23,879 bases of DNA from JAIPJO01 sp035269015 (lineage in GTDB: Bacteria; Patescibacteriota; Patescibacteriia; Patescibacteriales; UBA12465). Of this stretch, positions 5,948-15,124 are shown piece after piece. The DNA is taken from assembly GCA_035269015.1 (NCBI GenBank), contig DATFJU010000013.1, forward strand, positions 1 through 23,879. The letters are read 5' to 3'. Numbering within the stretch: the stretch's first letter is position 1; each line of letters starts with the position of its first letter. The translations under genes and the position numbers were made by a program. The notes under the pieces are model-generated. The model saw nothing but the letters and a program-made list of their open reading frames with translations, ran no database searches and was not told where the DNA came from.

Positions 5948-7957
5948 ATGGATAATACAAAAAAACAACCGAAAAAAAATGCATACGGAGCTGAAAATAT
6001 TACAGTTTTAGAAGGTTTAGAACCTGTTAGAAAAAGACCTGGAATGTATATTGGTTCAACTTCAGCTACGGGATTACATCACCTTATCTGGGAAGTGGTA
6101 GACAATGGTATTGATGAAGCTATGGCTGGGCATGCTAATGAAGTTACTGTAACTTTATTACCTAAAAACTTAGTACAAATAACAGACAATGGTCGTGGTA
6201 TTCCAGTTGACAAGCATAAATCTACTGGACTTAGTGCCTTAGAAACTGTTTTAACTAAACTACATGCTGGTGGTAAATTTGGTGATGGTGGAAGTTATAA
6301 AGTATCTGGTGGTCTTCATGGTGTGGGTGTATCTGTGGTTAATGCTTTAAGTACTTATTTTAAAGCTGAGATTCATAGAGATGGAAAGATATGGGAACAA
6401 GAATACTCTATTGGTAAAAGTAAAACTAAACCCAAAGCAATTGGTAAAACTAAAAAAACTGGTACTATTATTACTTTTAAAGCTGATGATACAATTTTCT
6501 CAGACACTGAATATGACTGGGGTAAAATATTAGACAGACTAAGACAGCAAGCCTATTTAACTAAAGGTATTACTATTATTGCTAAAGATAAAAGAGAGGA
6601 GCACAGAGAAAAAGAATATAAATTCTATTTTGAAGGTGGTATAAAATCATATGTAAAATCACTGCATCGTACTAAAAACCCTAAGCATAAATCAATCTTT
6701 TATTTTGATAAAGACATTAAAGACGCTAAAGTTGAAATAGCTTTACAATATAATGATGAATATAATGAAAACGTACTTTCTTTTGCTAACAATATTCACA
6801 ACCCTGAAGGAGGAACTCACTTAAGTGGTTTTAAGACTGCCCTAACCAGAACATTAAACTCATATGCTCGTAACCAAAAAATATTAAAAGAAAAAGAAGA
6901 AAACTTAACTGGTGATGATGTTAGAGAAGGTCTAACTGCTATTATCAGCGTTAAACTAACAGATCCTCAATTTGAAGGTCAAACTAAAGGAAAATTAGGT
7001 AATGCTGAAATTAAAACTTATGTTGAACAAAGCTTTGGTGAAGCTTTCTCTATATTTTTAGGTGAAAACCCTAAAGAAGCTGAAGCTATTATTGGTAAAT
7101 GTATTGTCTCTGCTCAGGCTCGTCTAGCTGCTAGAACAGCTAGAGCAACTATACTTAGAAAAGGGGCTCTTGAAGGTATGACCTTACCAGGAAAACTAGC
7201 TGATTGCTCTAGCAGAAAACCAGAGGAATCAGAACTTTACATAGTGGAGGGAGATAGTGCCGGAGGAAGTGCTAAACAAGGAAGAAATAGACGTTTCCAA
7301 GCAATATTACCACTTAGAGGAAAGATACTAAATGTTGAAAGAGCTAGAATGGATAAGATGTTAGCTAATAATGAAATTAAAAATCTTGTTATTGCTCTAG
7401 GAGCAAATATAGATGAACAGTTTGATTTAGAAAAACTTCGTTATCATCGTATAATTATTATGACTGATGCTGATGTTGATGGTGCTCATATTAGAACCTT
7501 ACTTCTAACACTATTTTTTAGACATTTTAATCCTTTAATTACTAACGGTAATCTATACATCGCTCAACCACCACTATATCAAATCAAAAAAGGTAGTCAG
7601 GTAAGATATGCTTATACTGAAGCTGATAAAATAGAGATTATTAAAGATTTAGGCGGTGATATTGATGAAGAAGAGATTGAGAAGGCAACTGCTGAAGAAG
7701 CTGAAGGAGATGGAACTACTATTAAAGTTAAAGGCCAAAAAATTAGTTTACAACGCTACAAAGGTTTAGGTGAAATGAATCCTGATCAGCTATGGGAAAC
7801 CACTATGGACCCAGAAAACAGAATCTTAAAACAAGTTACTGTAGATGATGCTGCTAAAGCAGACCAAATCTTTGACATGCTTATGGGTGGTGACGTAGCC
7901 CCTAGAAAACATTTCATACAAACACACGCTAAGAAAGTAGAAAATTTAGATGTATAA
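5948..7957 (+). CDS. gyrB: DNA gyrase subunit B
   Basis: It is the ATPase subunit of type IIA topoisomerase, working with GyrA to introduce negative supercoils. The 669-aa protein has the GHKL ATPase domain first: base Glu49 and Asn53 in WEVVDNGIDEA, Asp80 in TDNGRG, GLHGVG at 122-127, and the QTK loop at 345-347. The Toprim domain follows, with EGDSAGGSAKQGR starting at 434 and DADVDG at 507-512 providing the metal acidic residues. A short C-terminal region contains RYKGLGEMNPDQLWETTMDP. It lacks the roughly 170-residue insertion of proteobacterial GyrB. ParE is an alternative, but the Toprim and tail sequences read as GyrB. It is probably co-transcribed with the DUF212 gene 15 nt downstream. 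Confidence 0.95.
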   Translation: MDNTKKQPKKNAYGAENITVLEGLEPVRKRPGMYIGSTSATGLHHLIWEVVDNGIDEAMAGHANEVTVTLLPKNLVQITDNGRGIPVDKHKSTGLSALETVLTKLHAGGKFGDGGSYKVSGGLHGVGVSVVNALSTYFKAEIHRDGKIWEQEYSIGKSKTKPKAIGKTKKTGTIITFKADDTIFSDTEYDWGKILDRLRQQAYLTKGITIIAKDKREEHREKEYKFYFEGGIKSYVKSLHRTKNPKHKSIFYFDKDIKDAKVEIALQYNDEYNENVLSFANNIHNPEGGTHLSGFKTALTRTLNSYARNQKILKEKEENLTGDDVREGLTAIISVKLTDPQFEGQTKGKLGNAEIKTYVEQSFGEAFSIFLGENPKEAEAIIGKCIVSAQARLAARTARATILRKGALEGMTLPGKLADCSSRKPEESELYIVEGDSAGGSAKQGRNRRFQAILPLRGKILNVERARMDKMLANNEIKNLVIALGANIDEQFDLEKLRYHRIIIMTDADVDGAHIRTLLLTLFFRHFNPLITNGNLYIAQPPLYQIKKGSQVRYAYTEADKIEIIKDLGGDIDEEEIEKATAEEAEGDGTTIKVKGQKISLQRYKGLGEMNPDQLWETTMDPENRILKQVTVDDAAKADQIFDMLMGGDVAPRKHFIQTHAKKVENLDV

Positions 7958-7972
7958 AATTGACATATAAAT

Positions 7973-8407
7973 ATGTATTTAATTTTAATTGCCCCAATCA
8001 TAGCTGCGGGCTTAGCTCAGCTAATAAAACAATTTACTGTTAAAAAGAATCGCTTTAAATTTAAGCACTTTTTTGCTTATTCTGGTATGCCCTCAGGTCA
8101 TAGCAGTCTTGTAATTTCCTTAGCTACTATCATTGCCCTACAAGAAGGAGTAGACTCACCCATATTTGCAATGAGTGTAGTTTTAACCCTACTTATCATT
8201 ACTGATGCTATTGGTCTTAGAAGTTATTTAGGTAATCACGGCAAGATACTTAATGTTTTAGTTAAAGACTTAGATGAAGATGAGTTTCTTGATAAAAAAT
8301 ACCCTAAGCTTTTAGAAAAGATTGGTCATACTCCCCTGCAAGTTCTAGCTGGCTCAGTTTTAGGTTTTATTGTTAGTCTTTTAGCTTGGATGATATTTGC
8401 TGTTTAA
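7973..8407 (+). CDS. Divergent PAP2 family (DUF212) membrane protein
   Basis: This 144-aa protein carries the signatures of the divergent PAP2/acid phosphatase-related family: SGMPSGHSS (about 37-45), DAIGLRSYLGNHG and the C-terminal IGHTPLQVLAGSVLG. Three to four hydrophobic segments span it: an N-terminal one at 1-16, others near 46-60 and 65-80, and the C-terminal 125-143. PAP2 relatives dephosphorylate lipid-linked phosphates at the membrane, but activity for this branch is unproven, so substrate is left open. It starts 15 nt after gyrB and ends before a strong terminator. Confidence 0.88.
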   Translation: MYLILIAPIIAAGLAQLIKQFTVKKNRFKFKHFFAYSGMPSGHSSLVISLATIIALQEGVDSPIFAMSVVLTLLIITDAIGLRSYLGNHGKILNVLVKDLDEDEFLDKKYPKLLEKIGHTPLQVLAGSVLGFIVSLLAWMIFAV

Positions 8408-8449
8408 AAAGTAAAACTATATAAACGAATTCATATAATAAAAAGATAT

Positions 8450-8480
8450 AAAAATAGCAAGTTATTTACTTGCTATTTTT
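8450..8480. terminator. Strong bidirectional terminator between convergent operons
   Basis: A perfect 13-bp stem (8450-8462 with 8468-8480; core ATAGCAAG/CTTGCTAT) has a 5-nt loop and is flanked by A-runs on the left and T-runs on the right. It ends the gyrB unit from one side and the seven-gene operon (last gene eno) from the other. Confidence 0.9.
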
Positions 8481-8505
8481 ATTTACAAAATTTTGTCTCT
8501 AATAC

Positions 8506-9765
8506 TTAAAAACCTAACTCTTGCTCTATCTCCATTAATCTATTATATTTTGCTAGTCTTTCACCTCTAGATAAAGAGCCAGCCTTAATATGCCCTGCTC
8601 CAGTCGCTACAGCTAAATCAGCAATAAACTCATCAGTGGTTTCTCCAGAACGATGAGAAGCCATGATTTCATAGTTGTGCTTTTGGGCCAATTTAATACA
8701 ACTAACAGTCTCACTAAGAGTACCTACTTGATTAGGTTTAATTAAAATAGTATTAGCAGAATTCTTTTCTAGACCTTTTCTAAGTCTTTTTTCGTTAGTA
8801 ACAAATAAATCATCCCCTACAATCATAACCTCTGATCCAATTTGTTTATTCAATTCACTCCATCCTTGCCAATCATCTTGCTCCAAAGGATCTTCAATAG
8901 AAACAAATGGATATTTTTTCAACCATTCATAATATAATCCTGACAATGTGTCTTTTGTAAAATTAGCATTATCAAGAGGAAAAATATATTTCTTAGTTTT
9001 TTTATCATACAATTCAGAAGAACCAACATCAGTACCTAAGCCAATGTCTACTCCTGGTTCATATCCAACCTTTATTGCAGCTGCCAATATTAGCTCTAGA
9101 GCTTGAATACTAGAATCAATATCAGGAGCATAACCACCTTCATTACCAATATCAGTATCATAATTAGCAGACTTTAAAACCTCACCCAAAGAATGAAAAA
9201 TTTCAGCGCCAATACGTACTTTTTCAGCAAAACTATTTTCTTTTAAAGGAACTATCATAAACTCCTGAAAGTCTAGATTGGTATCAGCATGAAGGCCACC
9301 ATTAAAAATATTAAAATATGGTCTTGGTAATTTATATTTATGTTTAAACTTATAGGTTTTATATATATACTCATACAAGCTTTGCTTTTTAGTTAGAGCG
9401 CCTGCCCTGGCCACTGCTAAAGAAACTGACAAGATAGCATTAGCACCTAACTTACTTTTATTATCTGTACCATCAAGCTTAATCATTGTTTTATCAATTT
9501 CTTCTTGCTTGGTAACCAGCTTCCCTTTTAATTTTTTATTTATAACTTCATTAACATTTTTTACAGCCATTAAAACCCCCTTGCCACTATACCTATCCTT
9601 ATCGTTGTCTCTAAGTTCATGAGCTTCATGCTCACCAGTAGAAGCACCAGAAGGAACAGAGGCTTTAGCACTAAGCCCTGAACTTAAAGTTATTTTAGTT
9701 TCTACAGTCGGGTAGCCACGTGAATCAAGTATCTCTCTAGCTACAAGTGATTTTATTTTACTCAT
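8506..9765 (-). CDS. eno: Enolase (phosphopyruvate hydratase)
   Basis: It converts 2-phosphoglycerate to phosphoenolpyruvate in glycolysis. The 419-aa length is normal. Residues seen are SGASTGEHEAHE (loop 1, about 40-50), His159, Glu168 in FQEFM, the catalytic acid/base Glu209 (GNEGG) and Lys343 (LIKPNQ), and metal ligands Asp246, Glu291 and Asp318. SHRSGET (370-376) and GSLSRGERLAKYNRL near the C-terminus complete the signature. Minor departures from common sequences include GTDVGSSELYD, where AASEFYD is usual. It is the last gene of a seven-gene operon, 10 nt after pgk, and is followed by the strong terminator at 8450-8480. Confidence 0.97.
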   Translation of the reverse strand: MSKIKSLVAREILDSRGYPTVETKITLSSGLSAKASVPSGASTGEHEAHELRDNDKDRYSGKGVLMAVKNVNEVINKKLKGKLVTKQEEIDKTMIKLDGTDNKSKLGANAILSVSLAVARAGALTKKQSLYEYIYKTYKFKHKYKLPRPYFNIFNGGLHADTNLDFQEFMIVPLKENSFAEKVRIGAEIFHSLGEVLKSANYDTDIGNEGGYAPDIDSSIQALELILAAAIKVGYEPGVDIGLGTDVGSSELYDKKTKKYIFPLDNANFTKDTLSGLYYEWLKKYPFVSIEDPLEQDDWQGWSELNKQIGSEVMIVGDDLFVTNEKRLRKGLEKNSANTILIKPNQVGTLSETVSCIKLAQKHNYEIMASHRSGETTDEFIADLAVATGAGHIKAGSLSRGERLAKYNRLMEIEQELGF

Positions 9766-9775
9766 ATTATTTAAA

Positions 9776-10951
9776 TTATTTTATTAACCCTTTTAAACCT
9801 GGCATATCTTCATTTGCTAAAAATGAAAGCATTGCTCCTCCGCCAGTTGATATCCAATTAATATATTCTCTATAATTTAAGACACTAAGAGCCTCAATAG
9901 TTTCCCCGCCTCCAGCTATACACACCGCTTCTTTTTTTGATTGTAGCGCTAAACTGCGAGCAATAGACATAGTACCTTGTTTAAACTTCTTTTTTTCAAA
10001 CATACCAAGTGGTCCATTCCAAATTAAAGTCTGGGCTTTTTTAATTTCTTTACTAAAATCAAAAATAGTATCAGGACCTATATCATATATTTTATCAGTC
10101 TTTTTTACATCACCTACTTTCCTTACTTCCACCTCTTTTTTTGAATTTTCAACTAAAAAATCACTAGGTAATACAATCTTATCTTTCACTTTTTTTTGTT
10201 TAATAAACTTTTTAGACCAAACAAGACTATCCTTATCTACTAAAGACTTACCCACCTCATTACCTTTAGTTAAATGCAAGGTGTTAGCTAAAGCTCCCCC
10301 AATTAATATCTTATCAGCACTTTTACTTAAACTTTCCAATAATTTAATCTTGCTACTAATTTTAGCTCCACCTATAACAGCCAGGAATGGTTTTTTAGGT
10401 TTAAGAGCTAAAGACAAGTTATTAACTTCTTTTTCCAGTAGAAAACCACCATAGCTAGGAAGATACTTTTTTATTTTATCTACTGAAGCTTGAGCCCTAT
10501 GACTAACTGCAAAAGCATCATTAACATAAATATCAGCCAACTCAGCTAAAGATTTAGCAAAAACAAGGCTATTTTCTTTTTCGCCAGAATCAAAACGTAA
10601 ATTCTCTAAAAGCATTATTTCTTTATTCTTTAAAGTCTTAGCTTTTTTTATCACCATCTTCCCTACAACTTGTTTACTAAACTTTATCTTAGTTTCTAAA
10701 AGATCTTCAAGTGCTCTAGCTACTGGCTCTAAACTATATTTATCATCCCTTTTTCCTTTAGGTCTACCCAGGTGACTAGCAATAATTATTCTTGCTTCTT
10801 TTTCAAGTAAATAATTAATAGTTGGAAGAGCCATTTTTAATTTATATGTTTCTACAACTTTATTTCTTCTAATAGGAACATTTAAATCCAACCTCAAGAA
10901 TACTTTTTTACCTTTTAAATTTTTTATTTGTCTAATACTTTTTATTTTCAT
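9776..10951 (-). CDS. pgk: Phosphoglycerate kinase
   Basis: It transfers phosphate from 1,3-bisphosphoglycerate to ADP, giving ATP. The 391-aa, two-domain enzyme keeps RLDLNVP (20-26), SHLGRPKG (59-66), LLENLRF (114-120), NDAFAVSHRAQAS (144-156), GGAK (194-197), WNGPLGMFE (311-319) and STGGGAMLSFL (368-378). Lys197 and Lys201, equivalents of the transition-state lysines, are present. Several normally fixed positions differ: the Arg38 equivalent is Lys37, the Asp after GGAKVA is Ser200, and the nucleotide-site GGGD is GGGE (Glu350). It is probably still a kinase, since domain architecture and most ligands are intact. It sits 2 nt after the HtrA-like gene and 10 nt before eno. Confidence 0.95.
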   Translation of the reverse strand: MKIKSIRQIKNLKGKKVFLRLDLNVPIRRNKVVETYKLKMALPTINYLLEKEARIIIASHLGRPKGKRDDKYSLEPVARALEDLLETKIKFSKQVVGKMVIKKAKTLKNKEIMLLENLRFDSGEKENSLVFAKSLAELADIYVNDAFAVSHRAQASVDKIKKYLPSYGGFLLEKEVNNLSLALKPKKPFLAVIGGAKISSKIKLLESLSKSADKILIGGALANTLHLTKGNEVGKSLVDKDSLVWSKKFIKQKKVKDKIVLPSDFLVENSKKEVEVRKVGDVKKTDKIYDIGPDTIFDFSKEIKKAQTLIWNGPLGMFEKKKFKQGTMSIARSLALQSKKEAVCIAGGGETIEALSVLNYREYINWISTGGGAMLSFLANEDMPGLKGLIK

Positions 10952-10953
10952 AT

Positions 10954-12132
10954 TTATAATTCTACTTTAATTATTTGCAAAGAATCATTTCTTGATATTG
11001 TTAAATCCACTACTTCCCCATTTCTAAACCTAAATAGAGCTTCAGTTAAACTAAGATTTTTATCTAAATTTAAACTATTAACTGCTAGTATTATATCACC
11101 CTCTTTAAGGCCAGCTTTATCAGCGTTAGAATCTTTTATTACAGCTATACCAGCCTTATTAGAATAAATTAAAGCTCCTGCTTGTTTTATATTATCTACT
11201 TGAGCTGTTTGAGAAAGATTAATATAATTAATTCCTAAACTTGGTAACTTAATCTCTTCTTTTTCTGGTTCCATTAAAACGTTTGCTATAGCAAATTCAG
11301 ATATAGATAAAGGCATCCAGGTATCACCCTCTAATACAGCCACTGCCTGACCCTTAAAATTAAAGATCCATGGTAATGTCATTATATTTTGTGTTTCAGG
11401 ATAAATTTCAATACTAGAATCAAATTTGTCACTATTTTTAATTAAATTACTATCCTGTTTTAAACTTAAAAAATTAGTAATTATTTGTTTTTGTGAATTT
11501 AAAACTAAAAGTGATTGTCCCGAAATCAAATCTTGAGTAGGCATAATACTAATAGGTCTAAGATTTGAAGCTTCCTGTAAATGTATTAGAGCTAAAGAAT
11601 TATCTTCAATATTAACCTGTTTATCAATTTCATATATCACTCTATCAGAACTAATAGCTACAAAATTATCAGCAAAATTAATATCTACCTTTAAATTATC
11701 TTTATTAACTATTGCCCAACCATCAGCACTAACAATTAAAGCTGTACTTTTGGGATTATTTAATTGATAAAAGCTTTCTAATTGAGAGCCCTGATTATCA
11801 GTACTTGTTAAATTATTTGTATCTTTAAGCTTTGAATCAACATTTGAATTATCTTCTTTTTTAACAAATATACTGAGCATGCTTTCTCTAATTTGATCAG
11901 CGCTTTCTTTTACTTGTACATCTTGATTTACCACTACTTTTTTAGCATCTCTAATGACTAGATTAGATCTATTATAGTCATTTAAGTTAAGCTCGCTACT
12001 AAAGGCACCTGAATAAATATCATTAAAAATATAGGCACGGGTAAATAAGATACCCAAGACACCACCTAAAATAGCTATAATAATAACAATTATAATGACG
12101 ACTAAATTGATCTTAATAGTTTTGTTTTTCAT
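10954..12132 (-). CDS. HtrA/DegP-like protein: membrane anchor, inactive trypsin-like domain, PDZ
   Basis: With the ATG at 12132 the protein is 392 aa. A TTG start at 12147 is also open, but it overlaps the upstream gene. One membrane helix (about 9-30) is followed by a linker and a trypsin-like fold of the S1C kind (about 125-285): SADGWAIVNKDN (135-146) stands where HtrA has the His motif, DNSLALIHL (177-185) where it has DLAVLKI, and LPWIFNFKGQAVAV (253-266) where it has GNSGGPLVN. No catalytic His or GNSGG Ser is present. A C-terminal PDZ (about 298-390) contains AGLKEGDIILAVNS. It is likely extracytoplasmic and non-proteolytic, perhaps a scaffold or sensor. It lies mid-operon, 5 nt after a membrane-protein gene and 2 nt before pgk. 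Confidence 0.75.
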   Translation of the reverse strand: MKNKTIKINLVVIIIVIIIAILGGVLGILFTRAYIFNDIYSGAFSSELNLNDYNRSNLVIRDAKKVVVNQDVQVKESADQIRESMLSIFVKKEDNSNVDSKLKDTNNLTSTDNQGSQLESFYQLNNPKSTALIVSADGWAIVNKDNLKVDINFADNFVAISSDRVIYEIDKQVNIEDNSLALIHLQEASNLRPISIMPTQDLISGQSLLVLNSQKQIITNFLSLKQDSNLIKNSDKFDSSIEIYPETQNIMTLPWIFNFKGQAVAVLEGDTWMPLSISEFAIANVLMEPEKEEIKLPSLGINYINLSQTAQVDNIKQAGALIYSNKAGIAVIKDSNADKAGLKEGDIILAVNSLNLDKNLSLTEALFRFRNGEVVDLTISRNDSLQIIKVEL

Positions 12133-12137
12133 ATATT

Positions 12138-12896
12138 TTATATCCAACGGGAACTTAAAAAAATTAATATTAAAAAGGTAATGCTAAGACCTAAATGAAT
12201 CTTTACCTGCAACTTACTTAATTTATAACTTAAATATAATAAGCTCAGCCCTGCACTAGCATAAAAGATTATAGCTATCATTAAGCCTATAATACTATAC
12301 ATATGTGGCAAAAAGCTACTAATTAAAACTATTTCTGATATTGTTAGTGTAAGTATTATACTAAAAATTATATTATTTTTAAACTTTACTTGATATAACC
12401 AAAGCAATTGAAATAAAATAGAAAATAATACAATTACTATAGGAATAATTATTTGCCATAATTCTAAGTCAATAAAGTTCTTTAAGCCCAAAACTCCAGC
12501 AACACTATAAAAAACAACTACAAAGGAAATTAAGAAATTAATATTTTCTAGACTCTGAGCTTTATACTTTAAAGGTTTAAAAAGATAGATATAAAGATTA
12601 CGTAAATAAATAAATAATGAACCTAAAAAGAAAAGATAAAGCAACTGAATTAACAAAGTACTTGTTAACATACTACTATACAAAATACTGGAATTAAGGA
12701 ACAAGAGAGGCAATATTAAAATATTAAACCAAGCTCTATCGGTTTTAGCAGCGCGAGCAAAAAAATATAAACTAAAAACTACTAAATTACTAAATATTAA
12801 TACATAATAAAACCAAGATGGCTTCATGGTTAAAACCTCCAATCCTATAAATGCAAGCACAGGAACTAAAATTATCATTAATCTTGGTATTTTCAT
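12138..12896 (-). CDS. Polytopic membrane protein, unknown function
   Basis: This 252-aa protein is almost entirely hydrophobic, with about eight membrane segments starting at residue 5, joined by very short loops. Charged residues cluster at segment edges, for example ARAAKTDRA (48-56). No signature motif is recognisable. Position is the only functional hint: it lies between a beta-propeller lipoprotein (25 nt upstream) and an HtrA-like pseudo-protease (5 nt downstream). The three may act together at the cytoplasmic membrane or cell surface, which is inference from gene order. No Shine-Dalgarno precedes the ATG. Confidence 0.75.
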   Translation of the reverse strand: MKIPRLMIILVPVLAFIGLEVLTMKPSWFYYVLIFSNLVVFSLYFFARAAKTDRAWFNILILPLLFLNSSILYSSMLTSTLLIQLLYLFFLGSLFIYLRNLYIYLFKPLKYKAQSLENINFLISFVVVFYSVAGVLGLKNFIDLELWQIIIPIVIVLFSILFQLLWLYQVKFKNNIIFSIILTLTISEIVLISSFLPHMYSIIGLMIAIIFYASAGLSLLYLSYKLSKLQVKIHLGLSITFLILIFLSSRWI

Positions 12897-12921
12897 GTTA
12901 ATATATCTAAATAATTAATCT

Positions 12922-15120
12922 TTATTCTTTAACTGGCTTAACCACATTAAAATCAGAACCTTTATATTCTAAATCAATATCTTTAATTAAATCTAAGGTA
13001 TTAATATCGTTTATCTTAAGCATATTATCTGAAACAGTGTAAAGCTGATTTTCAATATATAAACTTCTTCTAACTTGATCATTATAATATCTTCTCCAAT
13101 CATCACTTTCCTTTACATGATTAATTTTACCTCTTAAATTAAATTCTTTATTTTCTGTATTAAATACTAGTGCACCATTGAAAGAATCTTCCCAACTATT
13201 GTCGCTATCAGATCTTAAACGAACTGGAAGAACTAATAAGTTTCTTTCTTTAGAAAATAACAAAGCTTTATGATCATGTAAAACCTCACTATATGAGCCA
13301 GAATCTCCAGTTGTGTAAGTATCTATTTCTTTTGGTTCAACTGGATTAGTAACATCAAATAAAGATAACTTTAAACCTTTAGTTCTAACATTATCATTAT
13401 CATCAACATAAGTATCTTTACCAAAACCGATTAAAGTATTCTCATTATAAGGATGAAGATAGTTAGAAAAACCAGGAATTTTTAACTCACCCAAAACTTT
13501 AGGATTTTTAGCATTACTAGCATCAATCACAAATAAAGGATCAACTTGTTTAAAGGTTACTAAATATATTCTATCCCCCATAAAGCGAGCAGAGTATATC
13601 CTTTCTCCTTTTGCTAAGTCTTCAATACTGCTTAATCTTTCCAAACTTTCATCTAAAATATATACATTATTTTCTGAGTTTGAATCCATTTCAGCAAATC
13701 TTCTTTGCCAATCATTATTTTTAGTAGTAGCTATTCTTAAATTCTCCTTATGCTCATCTATAGAAAATTGATTTAAAACAGTACCAGGAACCTGACCTTG
13801 AGCATCTGGCTCTAAATTGTCTTCACTTAAATTAATTTTGTGAACAATAGTAGACTCAATTTTATCTTCAAGCTTAAAGTATTTATCTTTTAAAGCTGAT
13901 TCTAGATTTTCTTGCCATTTTTCTTGTTCTTTTTGACTTTGCTTATTTAAATATGATTCTAAAATAAGTCTAACTTTAGATTGTTTCTCCATTGAACTCA
14001 AAACATGATCAGGAGCTTCTTCAATATCAATAATTTTTTGCTTTTCTTCTTCACTTAAATAAGGATAAATTAAATCCCTTAACACTTCTGACTCAATTTC
14101 ATAATTATCAATATAACTACTATAAGTTAAATAAAGATTATTATGAGACATGTAAGCGGTTTGCTTTCCATCTACTAAAAAGGTAGAAGACTTAAGATCA
14201 GAGTCTAAATTACTTAAATCAATCTTATAAACATTAGTATAATTATATGAAGTATATGGTCTGGGGTAATAATAGATACTTGTTTGTAAACAATCTCCAC
14301 TATCACAATCAAAGCTTCTTAAATTACCATCTTCAAGCACTGCTGGTAATATATGGTCATCAGCTAAATTATAACTTCTTTTATTAGAAATCAAATATAA
14401 ACTATCATTTAAAAGTCTAGAATCACTATAATTACCTTCAAATTCCCATTCTTTTTCTAAGACTGGTTCACTAATATTAGAAACATCAAAAATCTTCGCA
14501 AACATATATGAGCTTCTAGGTAATATATCATAAGCAATCCTTTTAGTATTAGCAGAAATACTATAATTATAACCCAAAACAATTAACTTATCTTTACTTA
14601 AATATAACTTAGAAGGATTAGTCTCAAACTCAATTACTGTTTTAATTTCAGCATCTTCTCCAGGATAAGCAGATAATAAGTACAACTCACTACCACTAAG
14701 AGTATAAATATTATCACCATCAGTTTTAACAATATCAGCTTCATCAATTCCCTCTACCTGAACATTAGTTTCTGAATAATCTAAGCTTTCCTCGCTAGCA
14801 CCTGACGATTCTTTTTGTAAAACAGGAGAAGCAGTATCCATCATAATGTTTTCTCTGCCCATACTCTTTGCATTCCCTAAATATTTGTTTGTCTGATTAT
14901 TTGCATTTTCATTCAAAAAACTTCTTAACTCGTCAATAGAAGTAAACTTTTTCATTTTTTCTTGCTCATTTATTTTTTCTTCTAAATTAGCAATATTATT
15001 ATCTAAAATGGGGTTATAGGTGTTGAATTCATTATTATTTTTTTCATTAAATGAACAAGCACTTAAAAATAAAGCTAAAGCAATAACTGCAAATAATGAA
15101 ATGAATTTAAATTTTTTCAT
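12922..15120 (-). CDS. Secreted beta-propeller lipoprotein (COG4880-like)
   Basis: From the ATG at 15120 the protein is 732 aa; a TTG 15 nt further upstream would overlap dtd and add residues before the signal peptide. A lipoprotein signal is clear: basic MKKFK, a hydrophobic core to residue 19, and lipobox L19-S20-A21 before Cys22. After a polar linker, residues about 118-140 read NVQVEGIDEADIVKTDGDNIYT, the hallmark opening of the secreted beta-propeller family distantly related to WD40. Repeated blade-like segments follow to the C-terminus (YLLSAYP, RIYLVTFKQVDPLFVID, LHDHKALLFSKERNLLVLPV). It should be lipid-anchored on the outer face of the membrane. Ligand and role are unknown. It starts 4 nt after dtd. 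Confidence 0.85.
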   Translation of the reverse strand: MKKFKFISLFAVIALALFLSACSFNEKNNNEFNTYNPILDNNIANLEEKINEQEKMKKFTSIDELRSFLNENANNQTNKYLGNAKSMGRENIMMDTASPVLQKESSGASEESLDYSETNVQVEGIDEADIVKTDGDNIYTLSGSELYLLSAYPGEDAEIKTVIEFETNPSKLYLSKDKLIVLGYNYSISANTKRIAYDILPRSSYMFAKIFDVSNISEPVLEKEWEFEGNYSDSRLLNDSLYLISNKRSYNLADDHILPAVLEDGNLRSFDCDSGDCLQTSIYYYPRPYTSYNYTNVYKIDLSNLDSDLKSSTFLVDGKQTAYMSHNNLYLTYSSYIDNYEIESEVLRDLIYPYLSEEEKQKIIDIEEAPDHVLSSMEKQSKVRLILESYLNKQSQKEQEKWQENLESALKDKYFKLEDKIESTIVHKINLSEDNLEPDAQGQVPGTVLNQFSIDEHKENLRIATTKNNDWQRRFAEMDSNSENNVYILDESLERLSSIEDLAKGERIYSARFMGDRIYLVTFKQVDPLFVIDASNAKNPKVLGELKIPGFSNYLHPYNENTLIGFGKDTYVDDNDNVRTKGLKLSLFDVTNPVEPKEIDTYTTGDSGSYSEVLHDHKALLFSKERNLLVLPVRLRSDSDNSWEDSFNGALVFNTENKEFNLRGKINHVKESDDWRRYYNDQVRRSLYIENQLYTVSDNMLKINDINTLDLIKDIDLEYKGSDFNVVKPVKE

Positions 15121-15124
15121 ATAA

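Noticed and set aside
7786..8001. 71-aa minus-strand ORF
   Set aside because: Antisense to the 3' end of gyrB and the start of the DUF212 gene, whose motifs are clear.
10928..11167. 79-aa plus-strand ORF
   Set aside because: Antisense to the PDZ end of the HtrA-like gene and the start of pgk.
12133..12147. Upstream TTG start for the HtrA-like gene
   Set aside because: It overlaps the upstream membrane-protein gene by 10 nt and puts five residues before the natural ATG; the ATG at 12132 keeps the short gaps seen across the operon.
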